NCBI RefSeq assembly: GCF_040147005.1
Contig: NZ_JAMSHO010000001.1
Location: 620,001-684,000, forward strand
Source: Halomonas sp. H10-9-1
Lineage (GTDB): Bacteria; Pseudomonadota; Gammaproteobacteria; Pseudomonadales; Halomonadaceae
Length of the DNA stretch: 64,000 bases
Reading direction: 5' to 3'
The position numbers and the translations under genes were made by a program. The notes under the pieces were generated by a model, which ran no database searches, had not been told where the DNA came from, and saw only the letters and a list, made by a program, of their open reading frames with translations. Shown one piece after another: positions 9,614 to 20,941 of this stretch (its first letter is position 1; each line of letters opens with the position of its first letter).

Positions 9614-10897
9614 ATGCAACGGATGACACTGACCTGCTGCCTGACACTGGCCCTGTTGGCCGGTTGCCAGAGCGGCCCGGCCCGTGAGGCGAGTGCCGCC
9701 GAACAGGCGACCACTACCCTGAGTGAGGGGGCTGCCCCGGCCTCTTCCGTGGCTTCCGCTGCCCGGGAGCCCGCCGCCGCCGAGAGCTTTTCCACCTGGT
9801 TGGCCCGTTTCCGTCGGGAGGCGCGGGGCGAGGGGATCTCGCCGGTGACCCTGGACCGCGCCCTGGCGGGGGTGCGCTACCGCCCGCGGGTGATCGAGCT
9901 GGATCGCTCCCAGCCGGAGTTCGTGCGTCCCATCTGGCAGTACCTGGACAGCGCCGTCTCCGCCCAGCGTGTTACCACGGGGCGGGCCCGCCTGGCCGCG
10001 CATCGCGACACCGCGCGCCGCATGGAGCAGCGCTATGGGGTGCCGGCGGAGGTGATCGTGGCGATCTGGGGCATCGAGAGCAATTACGGCGGTAACTTCG
10101 GCGACTTCTCGACCCTTGAGGCGTTGGCGACGCTGGCCTATGACGGGCGGCGCCGCGACTTCGCCCGCGGCGAGTTGCTCGCCGCCCTGCGCATCATCGA
10201 GGCCGGTGATATCGCCCCCGAGCGCATGCTCGGCTCCTGGGCTGGCGCCATGGGCCATACCCAGTTCATCCCCTCCAGCTTCGAGGCCTACGCCAAGGAC
10301 GGTGACGGCGACGGGCGTCGCGATATCTGGGGCAGCATCCCGGATGTCATGGCCTCCACCGCCCACTATCTGGCGCAAGCCGGCTGGCGCGAGGGAGAGC
10401 CCTGGGGCGTCGAGGTGATCCTGCCGGAGGGGTTCGACCATGCCCAGACCGAGCTTTCCCAGCGTCGCTCGTCCGCCGCCTGGTCCGCGCAGGGCGTGCG
10501 TGCCGTGGGTGGCGGCGACCTACCCGGCTATGACGAGGCCGCCGTGATCGTGCCCGCCGGGGCGAGGGGGCCGGCCTTCCTGGTGGGGCCCAACTTCCGG
10601 GCCATCCTGCGCTACAACAATGCCACCAGCTACGCGCTGGCGGTGGGCAGTCTCGCCGATGAGATCGCCGGGCGCGACGGGATCATTGGCGGCTGGCCCC
10701 GTGACGAGCAGCCGCTGGCACGCGCCGAGGTGCGCGAGATGCAGCACGCCCTCAACGCCCGCGGTTTCGAGGTGGGAACCCCCGACGGCATCCTGGGTCC
10801 CAACACCCGGCGTGGCCTGCGTGGGTACCAGGCCTCCATCGGCGAGGTGCCGGACGGCTTCGCCACCCGGCGCCTGCTGGAGCGCCTGATCCGCTGA
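9614..10897 (+). CDS. Lytic murein transglycosylase lipoprotein, MltB-like, with peptidoglycan-binding domain
   Basis: 427 residues from the ATG at 9614, with AAGGAG 11 bases upstream. A lipoprotein signal ends in LLAGC (Cys18), so the enzyme should be anchored in the outer membrane. The catalytic domain of the MltB family (SLT_2 type) spans roughly residues 50-340, with the proton-donor glutamate E155 in AIWGIESNYGG and the AGAMGHTQFIPSSF motif. The last 60 residues are a PG_binding_1 repeat (MQHALNARGFEVGTPDG). The enzyme cleaves the MurNAc-GlcNAc bond, forming 1,6-anhydro-muropeptides. It may feed the recycling enzymes AmgK and MurU encoded at 16.6-18.3 kb, though that link is inference. 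The C-terminal binding domain distinguishes it from E. coli MltB itself. Confidence 0.88.
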   Translation: MQRMTLTCCLTLALLAGCQSGPAREASAAEQATTTLSEGAAPASSVASAAREPAAAESFSTWLARFRREARGEGISPVTLDRALAGVRYRPRVIELDRSQPEFVRPIWQYLDSAVSAQRVTTGRARLAAHRDTARRMEQRYGVPAEVIVAIWGIESNYGGNFGDFSTLEALATLAYDGRRRDFARGELLAALRIIEAGDIAPERMLGSWAGAMGHTQFIPSSFEAYAKDGDGDGRRDIWGSIPDVMASTAHYLAQAGWREGEPWGVEVILPEGFDHAQTELSQRRSSAAWSAQGVRAVGGGDLPGYDEAAVIVPAGARGPAFLVGPNFRAILRYNNATSYALAVGSLADEIAGRDGIIGGWPRDEQPLARAEVREMQHALNARGFEVGTPDGILGPNTRRGLRGYQASIGEVPDGFATRRLLERLIR

Positions 10898-10944
10898 ATT
10901 CACCGAGGACACCGGTCGCGAGGACCGGCCGCAGGAGGAGAGAG

Positions 10945-11496
10945 ATGATGCGCATCAAGCATGCCCTGGCCGCGGGTCTGGGAGTGGCCCTGCTGGCCGC
11001 GACGGTCCAGGCCGACGACAGGGTGTTCGGCTGGGTCGAGAAGGCGATCGTGGAGCCCTGGGGCGTGGAGGTGAAGGCCAAGCTCGACAGCGGCGCCCTG
11101 ACCTCCTCGCTGGACGCCCGCGACATCGAGCGCTTCACGCGCGATGGAGAGCGCTGGGTACGCTTCCGCCTCAAGCTGGAGGATGAGGAGAGCGGGGAGG
11201 TGTTCAGCGAGCGCCTGGAGCTGCCGCTCTATCGCAGCCTTCGCCTGCGCGGTGCCGGCGGCACCGACCGCCGCCCGGTGGTGCTGATGAAGGTGTGTCT
11301 CGGCGATACCATCTACGAGGAGCAGTTCAGCCTGCGCGATCGCGGCGACATGAACTATCCGCTGCTGCTGGGGCGGCGCACCATCGGCCATCTGGGCCTG
11401 CTGGACGTGCGTGAGACCTTCCTTTCCGAGCCGCTCTGCGACGATGATTCGCCATTGGTGGAGCATGACCCCGACGAGGAGGAGGTCGACGACTGA
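10945..11496 (+). CDS. Exported retropepsin-like protein (DUF785 / putative ATP-dependent zinc protease family)
   Basis: 183 residues with a cleavable signal sequence ending near VQADD. The fold signature is the aspartic-protease-like KLDSGALTSS (Asp48-Ser-Gly) followed by WVRFRL and, later, LLGRRTIGHLGLLDV. The family is often labelled 'ATP-dependent zinc protease', but its sequence points to a retropepsin-like fold, and no ATP or zinc site is visible. Here it is exported, with an acidic tail (DDDSPLVEHDPDEEEVDD). It lies 47 bases after the lytic transglycosylase, on the same strand and behind GGAGGAGAG, so it is probably co-transcribed. Substrate unknown. Confidence 0.72.
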   Translation: MMRIKHALAAGLGVALLAATVQADDRVFGWVEKAIVEPWGVEVKAKLDSGALTSSLDARDIERFTRDGERWVRFRLKLEDEESGEVFSERLELPLYRSLRLRGAGGTDRRPVVLMKVCLGDTIYEEQFSLRDRGDMNYPLLLGRRTIGHLGLLDVRETFLSEPLCDDDSPLVEHDPDEEEVDD

Positions 11497-12210
11497 CTAG
11501 AAGAGTCGCGCCAGCAGGGCGGTGACTGCGGTCTCCACCCGCAGGATGCGTTGGCCCAGGTGGATGCCTTCGCAGCCCGCCGCCAGCAGCTTCTCCACCT
11601 CCCAGGGAATGAAGCCCCCCTCGGGACCCACCAGCAGCAGCGTTTCCTCGTCGAGGCCCCGCGGGCAGTCGTTGGGCATGCCGGGATGAGCCAGCAGCCC
11701 GCGCCGCCCCTCCAGGAGGTCGGGCAGGCGGTCCTCCACGAAGGGGCGAAAGCCCTTCTCCAGGGTGACCTCGGGCAGGCGGGTGTCCCGGGCCTGCTCG
11801 AGGCCCAGCACCAGGTGGTGGTGGATCTTCTGCGCGTCGAGCTCCGGCGACATCCAGTAGCTCTTCTCCACCCGCCGGGTATGCAGCAGGGTGATCCGCT
11901 TGACCCCGAGGGTGGTGGCGTGCTCGAGGCTGCGCGCCAGCATGCGTGGCCGCGGCAGCGCCAGTACCAGGTGCACCGGCAGCGCTGGCGGCGGGGGCTG
12001 GTCGAGGGATTCCAGCGCGAAGGTCGCCTCCTGCTCGCCGAGGGTGAGCAGTTCGCCCCGGCCGATGGCCCCGCCGGCGACGCCGAGGATGAGGCGGTCT
12101 CCGGGGGTGGCGCGGTGCACTTCGCGCAGGTGGCGCAGGCGCCGCGGGTCGCGCACTCGTGCCAGGCGGTCGTTCTCGATGTCGTCGGGGACGAGCAGTA
12201 TCAGGTTCAT
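11497..12210 (-). CDS. rsmE: 16S rRNA m3U1498 methyltransferase RsmE
   Basis: 237 residues starting at the ATG at 12210 behind GGCGAGG; an upstream open extension is not plausible. N-terminal PUA-like region (RRLRHLREVHRATPGDRL), then a SPOUT methyltransferase domain with the knot signature LLVGPEGGFIPWEVEKL and the C-terminal LGQRILRVETAV, which are diagnostic of RsmE. It methylates uridine 1498 of 16S rRNA using S-adenosylmethionine. Its stop abuts that of the preceding plus-strand gene, an end-to-end arrangement with no room for a separate terminator. Confidence 0.93.
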   Translation of the reverse strand: MNLILLVPDDIENDRLARVRDPRRLRHLREVHRATPGDRLILGVAGGAIGRGELLTLGEQEATFALESLDQPPPPALPVHLVLALPRPRMLARSLEHATTLGVKRITLLHTRRVEKSYWMSPELDAQKIHHHLVLGLEQARDTRLPEVTLEKGFRPFVEDRLPDLLEGRRGLLAHPGMPNDCPRGLDEETLLLVGPEGGFIPWEVEKLLAAGCEGIHLGQRILRVETAVTALLARLF

Positions 12211-12326
12211 GGTGCCTCGCCGCGTTGGAGACGGAATGATGGGTATACCTTGCATGGTGAGTGTCGCGGTGCACAATGGAGCCATAGGGGCAGCCGCCCC
12301 TCCCACGTTGAATGAGGAGCAGCGCC

Positions 12327-12788
12327 GTGCGCGTGATTCGCAAGTATGCCAACCGCAGGCTCTATGATACCGAACAGAGCCGCTATGTGACCCTCGAGGA
12401 CCTGCGTGGGCTGATCCTCGACGAAGTGCCGTTCCGCGTCGAGGATGCCAAGAGCGGCGAGGACCTGACCCGTACCATCCTGCTCTCGATCATCATCGAG
12501 CAGGAGCAGGCCGATGGCGATGCCCAGGTGTTTTCCAACGACCTGCTGGCCCAGTTCATCCGCGTCTACGACATGGCCCACCCGTTGCCCCTGTCGCGCT
12601 ACCTGGAGCAGGGCACCAAGCTGATGCTGGAGCAGCAGCAGCGCATGCAGGACCAGTGGCAGCAGGCCCTGCGTCACTCGCCCATGGACCTGATGCGCGA
12701 GATGGCCGAGGAGAACATGCGCTTCTGGCAGCAGACCATCGGCCAGGGTCCCGGTGCCGGTGGCAAGGGCGGCGATGACAAGGCGTGA
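12327..12788 (+). CDS. phaR: Polyhydroxyalkanoate synthesis regulator, PhaR type
   Basis: 153 residues if the GTG at 12327 is used; GAGGAG lies 7 bases upstream and the family begins M(R)VIKKYPNRRLYDT, exactly what follows. An in-frame ATG at 12312 would add five residues but has a poorer ribosome-binding site. Residues 1-65 are the PHB_acc_N DNA-binding domain (IRKYANRRLYDTEQSRYVTL), then the PHB_acc region, and a glutamine-rich amphipathic C-terminus (LEQQQRMQDQWQQAL). PhaR binds both DNA and PHA granules and represses phasin genes. Many halomonads make PHB. No pha structural gene lies in this window. Confidence 0.85.
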   Translation: MRVIRKYANRRLYDTEQSRYVTLEDLRGLILDEVPFRVEDAKSGEDLTRTILLSIIIEQEQADGDAQVFSNDLLAQFIRVYDMAHPLPLSRYLEQGTKLMLEQQQRMQDQWQQALRHSPMDLMREMAEENMRFWQQTIGQGPGAGGKGGDDKA

Positions 12789-12821
12789 GCGCTTGTCGCG
12801 ACGCAGGCGACACGACTTTCT

Positions 12822-12830
12822 GACATAATG
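12822..12830 (+). promoter_or_regulatory. Extended -10 promoter element, candidate for purD
   Basis: TGACATAAT fits an extended -10 (TGN followed by a hexamer one base from TATAAT). It stands 55 bases upstream of the purD start, in a gap of 96 bases. No good -35 hexamer is visible at the usual spacing, which extended -10 promoters do not require. Assignment is by motif only. Confidence 0.4.
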
Positions 12831-12884
12831 CCGCCTCGATTTCCAACGCCGCACAGTCGGCCAGCAGCATGAAGGTGGAAGAGA

Positions 12885-14177
<1,293 letters not shown>

Positions 14178-14220
14178 CTTCCGGCCTCGCGTCATAACAA
14201 TAGCAACATGGGAGGCAAGC

Positions 14221-14661
14221 ATGGAGCGTGTCAGGCTCGATTTTCCCGAGGCGGCCATCGTCCACCGTCAGCCGCTGACGGTACGCGTCACCGACATGAA
14301 CTACGGTCGCCACCTGGGCCATGATGCCCTGGTGGCGCTGCTCCACGAGGCGCGCATCCAGGCCCTGGCCGCGCTGGGGCTCACCGAATGGGACCTGGGC
14401 GGCTATCCCAGCGTGGTGGCGGACCTCGCCGTGCAGTATCAGTCCGAGGCGCGCTGGCCCGATGCCCTGCTGGTGGAGACGGCGATCCCCGCCCCTCGTG
14501 GCAAGGCGCTCACCGTCTTTCAGCGGGTGTGTCACGCCGAGGGGGGGCGGCCGGTGGCCACGGCGCGCCTCAACCTGCTGCTGGTGGACCCCGCGACGGG
14601 CCGCCCGGTGACGATACCCGAGGCCGTGGCCGCGGCCATCGCCGGGACGGGAGGGTCCTGA
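14221..14661 (+). CDS. Acyl-CoA thioesterase, hotdog fold (4-hydroxybenzoyl-CoA thioesterase type)
   Basis: 146 residues starting at the ATG at 14221, preceded by GGGAGGCAAGC. The sequence fits a single hotdog domain: VTDMNYGRHLGHDALVALLHEAR around the active-site Asn/His/Asp region, then SVVADLAVQYQSEARWPDAL and ARLNLLLVDPATGRPV. The physiological substrate cannot be told from sequence. It shares its final base with the start of the next gene (TGATG), so the two are translationally coupled. This suggests a functional pairing with the phosphoribulokinase homologue, which I cannot explain. Confidence 0.8.
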   Translation: MERVRLDFPEAAIVHRQPLTVRVTDMNYGRHLGHDALVALLHEARIQALAALGLTEWDLGGYPSVVADLAVQYQSEARWPDALLVETAIPAPRGKALTVFQRVCHAEGGRPVATARLNLLLVDPATGRPVTIPEAVAAAIAGTGGS

Positions 14662-15530
14662 TGTCCCGTGAATACCCGATCATCGCCGTGACCGGCTCTT
14701 CGGGGGCCGGCACCACCACCGTCAGGCGCACCTTCGAGCGCATGTTCGCCAGGGAAGATGTGCATGCCGCCTTCGTCGACGGCGATGCCTTCCACCGCTA
14801 TACCCGTGAAGAGCTGGCGCGAACCTTCCGCGAGGCATCCGACAAGGGGGAGCTGTCCCACTTCGCCGTGGAGGCCAACCTGCTCGAGGAGCTCGAGACG
14901 CTTTTCCAGGAGTATGGCGATGGCGGTGGTGGCACCTATCGCCAGTACATCCACGCCGAAGACAAGCAGATGATCGAGGCGGGGTACCAGATCGGCACCT
15001 TTACCGAGTGGCAGCCGCTACCCTACGGTACCGATCTGCTGTTCTACGAGGGACTGCACGGTGGCCTGGTCACCCCCGAGCACGACATCGCCCGTCACGT
15101 CGACCTGCTGGTGGGCGTGGCGCCGACCATGAACCTGGAATGGATCCAGAAGATCGATCGCGATACCAAGCTGCGTGGCTACTCCCAGGAGGCGGTGATC
15201 GACACCATCCTGGGGCGCATGGACGACTATGTGCGCTATATCCAGCCGCAGTTCTCGCGTACCCATATCAACTTCCAGCGGGTGCCCACGGTGGACACCT
15301 CCAACCCCTTCGAGGTGCAGGACATTCCCACCGATGCCGAGTCCTTCGCGGTGATTCGCTTCCGCGAACCGGCCACGGTGGACTTCCCCTACCTGCTGGC
15401 GATGATTCCGGATGCCTTCATGAGCCGTCCCCATACCCTGGTGGTGCCCGGGGCGCGGGTCTCCCTGGCCATGGAGCTGATCCTGGGGCCGCTGGTGCGT
15501 CACCTGCTGGCCCAGCGCCGATTCCGCTGA
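14661..15530 (+). CDS. prkB: Phosphoribulokinase homologue (PrkB type)
   Basis: 289 residues. The P-loop reads GSSGAGTTT (residues 12-20), which is the normal variant in class I phosphoribulokinases, with FVDGDAFHRYTREEL, FYEGLHGGLVTPEHDI and QKIDRDTKLRGYSQEAV as further family landmarks. The classical reaction phosphorylates ribulose 5-phosphate for the Calvin cycle, but such homologues are widespread in non-autotrophic gammaproteobacteria, where the role is unclear. No RuBisCO or other Calvin gene lies in the window. It starts at the ATG overlapping the thioesterase stop and is followed after 35 bases by a HIT protein. Confidence 0.87.
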   Translation: MSREYPIIAVTGSSGAGTTTVRRTFERMFAREDVHAAFVDGDAFHRYTREELARTFREASDKGELSHFAVEANLLEELETLFQEYGDGGGGTYRQYIHAEDKQMIEAGYQIGTFTEWQPLPYGTDLLFYEGLHGGLVTPEHDIARHVDLLVGVAPTMNLEWIQKIDRDTKLRGYSQEAVIDTILGRMDDYVRYIQPQFSRTHINFQRVPTVDTSNPFEVQDIPTDAESFAVIRFREPATVDFPYLLAMIPDAFMSRPHTLVVPGARVSLAMELILGPLVRHLLAQRRFR

Positions 15531-15565
15531 GCGCGACCAACCCGACGAGAGAGGAGGCTCGAGAG

Positions 15566-15907
15566 ATGGAGTGCCTGTTCTGCAAGATCATCAACCGCGA
15601 GATTCCCGCCGAGATCGTCTTCGAGGATGACCAGGTGGTGGCCTTCGAGGACATCAATCCCCAGGCGCCGACCCACCTGCTGATCATTCCCCGGAAGCAT
15701 ATCGCCACCCTCAATGACCTCGAGGAGGGCGACCTGGCGCTGGCGGGACGCCTGCAGTTCACCGCCTCGCGCCTGGCGAAGGAGCGAGGCTTCGCCGAGG
15801 AGGGTTACCGGGTGGTGATGAACTGCAATGACCTTGGCGGCCAGACCGTCTATCATATTCACATGCACCTGATGGGCGGCCGACGCTTTACCTGGCCGGC
15901 TGGGTAG
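15566..15907 (+). CDS. HIT family nucleotide-binding protein (HinT-like)
   Basis: 113 residues starting at the ATG behind GAGAGGAGG; the longer open frame from 15008 is a shadow of prkB. It opens with ECLFCKIINREIPAEIVFED and ends with the histidine triad HIHMHLMGG (His97, His99, His101). HinT proteins hydrolyse adenosine 5'-monophosphoramidates and related lysyl-adenylates in the cytoplasm. Length and both motifs match that group closely. It is the last gene before a strong hairpin at 15977-16012. Confidence 0.92.
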   Translation: MECLFCKIINREIPAEIVFEDDQVVAFEDINPQAPTHLLIIPRKHIATLNDLEEGDLALAGRLQFTASRLAKERGFAEEGYRVVMNCNDLGGQTVYHIHMHLMGGRRFTWPAG

Positions 15908-15976
15908 TCGGCGTTCCTGCGGGCAACCGCGCGATCTACGGTGTTCGGCGCATCAGGTGCATCCCGCTTACCGATA

Positions 15977-16012
15977 ACAGGACGGCGCCACCCTCGGGTG
16001 GCGCCGTCCTGT
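15977..16012. terminator. Perfect 16-bp hairpin between convergent genes
   Basis: The arms 15977-15992 and 15997-16012 are exact reverse complements around a CTCG loop. It sits between the ends of the HIT gene and the osmC-like gene on the opposite strand, where a bidirectional terminator is expected. Neither side has a proper T-tract, so it may act partly as an RNA 3'-end stabiliser. Confidence 0.7.
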
Positions 16013-16029
16013 CATGGGCCCGCTGCGGG

Positions 16030-16449
16030 TCAGCCCTCGACGATGGTGTAGGAGTGGGTCACCTCGACCCCGCCCTTGACCAGCATGATCGAGGCGCTGC
16101 AGTACTTCTCGGCAGAGAGCTCCACGGCGCGCGCGACCTGCTTTTCCTTGAGCCCCTTGCCGGTGACGGTGAAGTGGACATGGATCTTCGTGAACACGCT
16201 GGGGGTGGCATCGGCGCGCTCGGCCTCGATGCTCGCCACGCAGTCGCTGACGTCGGCGCGGGCCTTCTCGAGGATATTGAGGATATCGAAGGAGGTGCAG
16301 CCACCCATGCCCATGAGCAGCAGCTCCATGGGGCGGGGGCCGGTGTCGCGGCCGCCGTGGTCGGGCGGCCCGTCGATGACCACGCTATGGCCGCTTCCCG
16401 ATTCGGCGACGAACTGGCGGCCGTCGGTCCATTTCACTGTGGCTTTCAT
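16030..16449 (-). CDS. OsmC family protein (YhfA-like)
   Basis: 139 residues. The two conserved cysteines of the OsmC/Ohr fold are present: Cys51 in MGMGGCTSFDIL and Cys117 in EKYCSASIML. The N-terminus MKATVKWTDGRQFVAESGSGH and the length match the YhfA subgroup, a branch distinct from the hydroperoxide reductases OsmC and Ohr, so peroxidase activity is plausible but not established. Single gene, convergent with the HIT gene; the minus-strand leader (16450 onward) has no strong promoter that I can recognise. Confidence 0.85.
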   Translation of the reverse strand: MKATVKWTDGRQFVAESGSGHSVVIDGPPDHGGRDTGPRPMELLLMGMGGCTSFDILNILEKARADVSDCVASIEAERADATPSVFTKIHVHFTVTGKGLKEKQVARAVELSAEKYCSASIMLVKGGVEVTHSYTIVEG

Positions 16450-16626
16450 GTCTCGAGTGTCCTTGTCGGTCGCTTGCAGAATAGCCGGGGCTGTCCCCGG
16501 CGCCCCTGGTTGTGGGCTTGTTGAAGCCGCGGTGAAAAATGACGATCAGCATAGCAGCTGCGCCGCGTTAGCTCAGCCTCACCCGCGCGGCGCAGATCCG
16601 CTCGAGGCTATTCCGGCGCCTCTCGC

Positions 16627-18314
<1,688 letters not shown>

Positions 18315-18395
18315 GAGGTGGCTCCTGGGTCGGGGTGTCCGGTTGACGGTCGTAGGCGGGCGCCGCATGCTGGGCGCTGCGCCGCCACCGCCGGC

Positions 18396-18423
18396 AGGAC
18401 AGGCCGACGGCGGCCTGTATAAT
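18396..18423 (+). promoter_or_regulatory. Sigma-70-type promoter of the lptD operon
   Basis: A perfect TATAAT (18418-18423) lies 33 bases before the lptD start, with AGGACA (18396-18401, four of six matches to TTGACA) 16 bases upstream. It is the best-looking housekeeping promoter in this part of the window. In E. coli lptD is also under sigma-E; no clear sigma-E site was recognised here. Confidence 0.62.
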
Positions 18424-18455
18424 AGCGTTTCACCTCGCCAAGGACATCGACCAAC

Positions 18456-20897
18456 ATGGGCAAGCGACTCTCATGGAAGGCCCTTGCAGGCCTGGTGGCC
18501 ACGGGTCTTTGCGGCGGCCCGCTGCTGGCGGCCCCGCCGGAGCCCCTGCCTGCCGAGCAACTCGACTTCCGCCCCTGGGGCAGCGAGAACCCGGGGGCTT
18601 CCTTGTGCCGCGGCGTCTATGTGATGCCCGACTACCGCCTGCCCCGCCCCGAGCCCGGCAAGGTGGCCAGCGAGTCGGCAAGCGCCAGCTACGGCGAGGA
18701 TGGCGGGACCCTGCTGCGCGGCGAGGTCGTGTTGCGCCGCGACAACGCCCAGCTCGAGACCCCCCAGGTGCGGGTGCCGCCCAGCCGGGAGCGCGCCTTC
18801 GCCGAGGGCCCCCTGACGCTGCGCGACCAGGGGTTGCTGGTGCGTGGCAGTGCCGGCGAACTCTCGCTGGTGAACGACGCCGCCAGTGTCGACGAGGCGC
18901 ACTACGTTATCCACGACCGCCATCTGCGCGGCGATGCCCAGCGCCTGGCGCGCCTGGAGGACGGCCGCTATCGGTTCTCTGCGGCGAGCTTCACCACCTG
19001 CGATCCCGGCGACAACCTGTGGCGCCTGGTGGGGGGCGATGTGGTGCTGGATCGCGAAAGCGGGTTCGGCACCGCCCGCCATGCCCGGCTGGAGGTGAAG
19101 GATGTGCCGGTCTTCTACTGGCCCTGGGTGCGCTTTCCCATCGATGACCGTCGCCATACCGGCTTCCTGTGGCCGGCGGTGGGCTTCTCCACCGACTCCC
19201 TGGACTACGCCCAGCCCTTCTACTGGAACATCGCCCCGGACCAGGATGCCACCATCACGCCGCGCTGGATCAGCGATCGTGGCCTGCTGCTGGGTGGGCA
19301 GTACCGTTACCTGTTCGCCGAGTCGGCCGGGCAGATCGAGGGCGCCTGGCTGGACAGCGACGATGGCGGTGACAGTGACAACCCCAACGATGCGGCGCGT
19401 CGCTTCGAGGGCGAGGAGCGCTGGTATCTCGACTACCGCCACGCCGGCACCCTGAGTCCGCGCAGCCGCTACCAGCTGCGCTATGGCGCGGCCAGCGACG
19501 GCCGCTACTTCGACGACTTCGGCAGCGACTTCGCCGAGCAGAACACCACGGCCATGGAGCGCCTGGCCCAGATCGACTACCGCGGCGACACCTGGCGCCT
19601 TGATGCTCGGGCCCAGGGGTTCCAGAAGCTCGACGACCCGCTACAGGAGCTGGACAAGCCCTTCTATCGCCTGCCCAGCTTGACTGCGGCGGCGCGCTGG
19701 AACCAGCAGAGCGGCTTCTACCAGCAGTGGCAGAGTAACTACAGCTACTTCTGGCGCGACATCGACGAGGCAGCGTTACCGAATACCGAGCGTTTTGATC
19801 GTGAATCGGCCACCGGCTCGCGGCTGCATCTTGCGCCGGCCGTGGGCTGGCGCTTCGACGAGAGCTGGGGTCACCTGGAGCCGCGCCTGGAGTGGCTCGG
19901 CACTGCCTACGCGCTGGACTACGGCGAGCGCGACACCGACCGCGACACCTCGTTGACCCGCAGCGTGCCGGTTACCTCCGTGGACGCCGGCCTGGTGTTC
20001 GAGCGCGAGCTCGACCTGGGAGGACGGGGTTACCGCCAGACCCTTGAGCCCCGCGCCAACTACGCCTATGTGCCGGCCCGGGACCAGAGCGACTTCCCCG
20101 ACTTCGACACCAGCGAGCGCGCCTTCTCCTGGAACCAGTTGTGGTCGCCGCACCGCTTCTCGGGCAGCGACCGGGTCGGCGACCTCAATCGCCTCTCCCT
20201 GGGTCTCGAGTCGCGGCTGCTGGATGACGACAGCGGCCGCCAGCGGCTCTCCCTGGGGCTGGGCCAGGCGCTCTACTTCGAGGACCGCAGCATCGATATG
20301 GATGGCAACCCCGACGAGTTGCCGACCAACGGCGCGGATTACTATCGCGCCACCCGCGATCGCTCGCCGCTGGTCGCCAACGCCGACTGGCAGCTCACCG
20401 AGAGCTGGCGCACCCGCTGGCAGTGGCTGTATGACGACGACCTGGAGCGTACCGAGCGCGCCGGGGTCGACCTGCAGTACCGCTCGCCGAAAGGGCACGC
20501 GTTGAACCTCGGCTACCGCTGGGAGCTCGAAGGGTTCGATCCCTCGCTGGATCAGTTCGACGACGACTTTCGCAACTATGATCGCGAGGAGTACGACGCC
20601 TCCTTCGCCTGGAAGGCCGGCCGGCGCGTCGACCTGATCGGTCGCCTGCTCTACGACAACACTAACGACCGCGCCCTGGAGCAGCTCGCCGGGGTGCAGT
20701 GGAACGACTGCTGCTACGGCGTGCAGCTGGTGTGGCGCGAGTGGATCGACGACAACGACACCGGCATCCTGGCCGATGACTTCACCGATCGCGGGGTCTT
20801 CCTGCGTTTCGTGTTCAAGGGCCTCGGCGGCGTGGGCCGCGGGGCCGACAGCTACTTCGAGGAGGCCATCCCCGGCTACCGCAGTACCGCCTTCTGA
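18456..20897 (+). CDS. lptD: LPS-assembly outer-membrane protein LptD
   Basis: 813 residues with a signal sequence (cleavage near LLAAPPEP). The N-terminal OstA/LptA-like jellyroll covers about residues 60-200, then a large beta-barrel rich in alternating aromatic/charged strands. Four cysteines sit where E. coli LptD forms its two inter-domain disulfides: Cys51, Cys182 (FTTCDPGDNLWRL) and the adjacent pair Cys752-Cys753 (WNDCCYGVQL). With LptE it inserts lipopolysaccharide into the outer leaflet. It leads the operon lptD-surA-pdxA. The SurA following here, needed for LptD folding in E. coli, is unusually small. Confidence 0.95.
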   Translation: MGKRLSWKALAGLVATGLCGGPLLAAPPEPLPAEQLDFRPWGSENPGASLCRGVYVMPDYRLPRPEPGKVASESASASYGEDGGTLLRGEVVLRRDNAQLETPQVRVPPSRERAFAEGPLTLRDQGLLVRGSAGELSLVNDAASVDEAHYVIHDRHLRGDAQRLARLEDGRYRFSAASFTTCDPGDNLWRLVGGDVVLDRESGFGTARHARLEVKDVPVFYWPWVRFPIDDRRHTGFLWPAVGFSTDSLDYAQPFYWNIAPDQDATITPRWISDRGLLLGGQYRYLFAESAGQIEGAWLDSDDGGDSDNPNDAARRFEGEERWYLDYRHAGTLSPRSRYQLRYGAASDGRYFDDFGSDFAEQNTTAMERLAQIDYRGDTWRLDARAQGFQKLDDPLQELDKPFYRLPSLTAAARWNQQSGFYQQWQSNYSYFWRDIDEAALPNTERFDRESATGSRLHLAPAVGWRFDESWGHLEPRLEWLGTAYALDYGERDTDRDTSLTRSVPVTSVDAGLVFERELDLGGRGYRQTLEPRANYAYVPARDQSDFPDFDTSERAFSWNQLWSPHRFSGSDRVGDLNRLSLGLESRLLDDDSGRQRLSLGLGQALYFEDRSIDMDGNPDELPTNGADYYRATRDRSPLVANADWQLTESWRTRWQWLYDDDLERTERAGVDLQYRSPKGHALNLGYRWELEGFDPSLDQFDDDFRNYDREEYDASFAWKAGRRVDLIGRLLYDNTNDRALEQLAGVQWNDCCYGVQLVWREWIDDNDTGILADDFTDRGVFLRFVFKGLGGVGRGADSYFEEAIPGYRSTAF

Positions 20898-20941
20898 GCC
20901 GGATGGCCCGTTAGAGAGAAATGATGAAAGGACAGCACAGC

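Noticed and set aside
10945-11496. Zinc protease activity
   Set aside because: No HExxH or other metal-site motif is visible; the DSGA motif points to a retropepsin-like fold.
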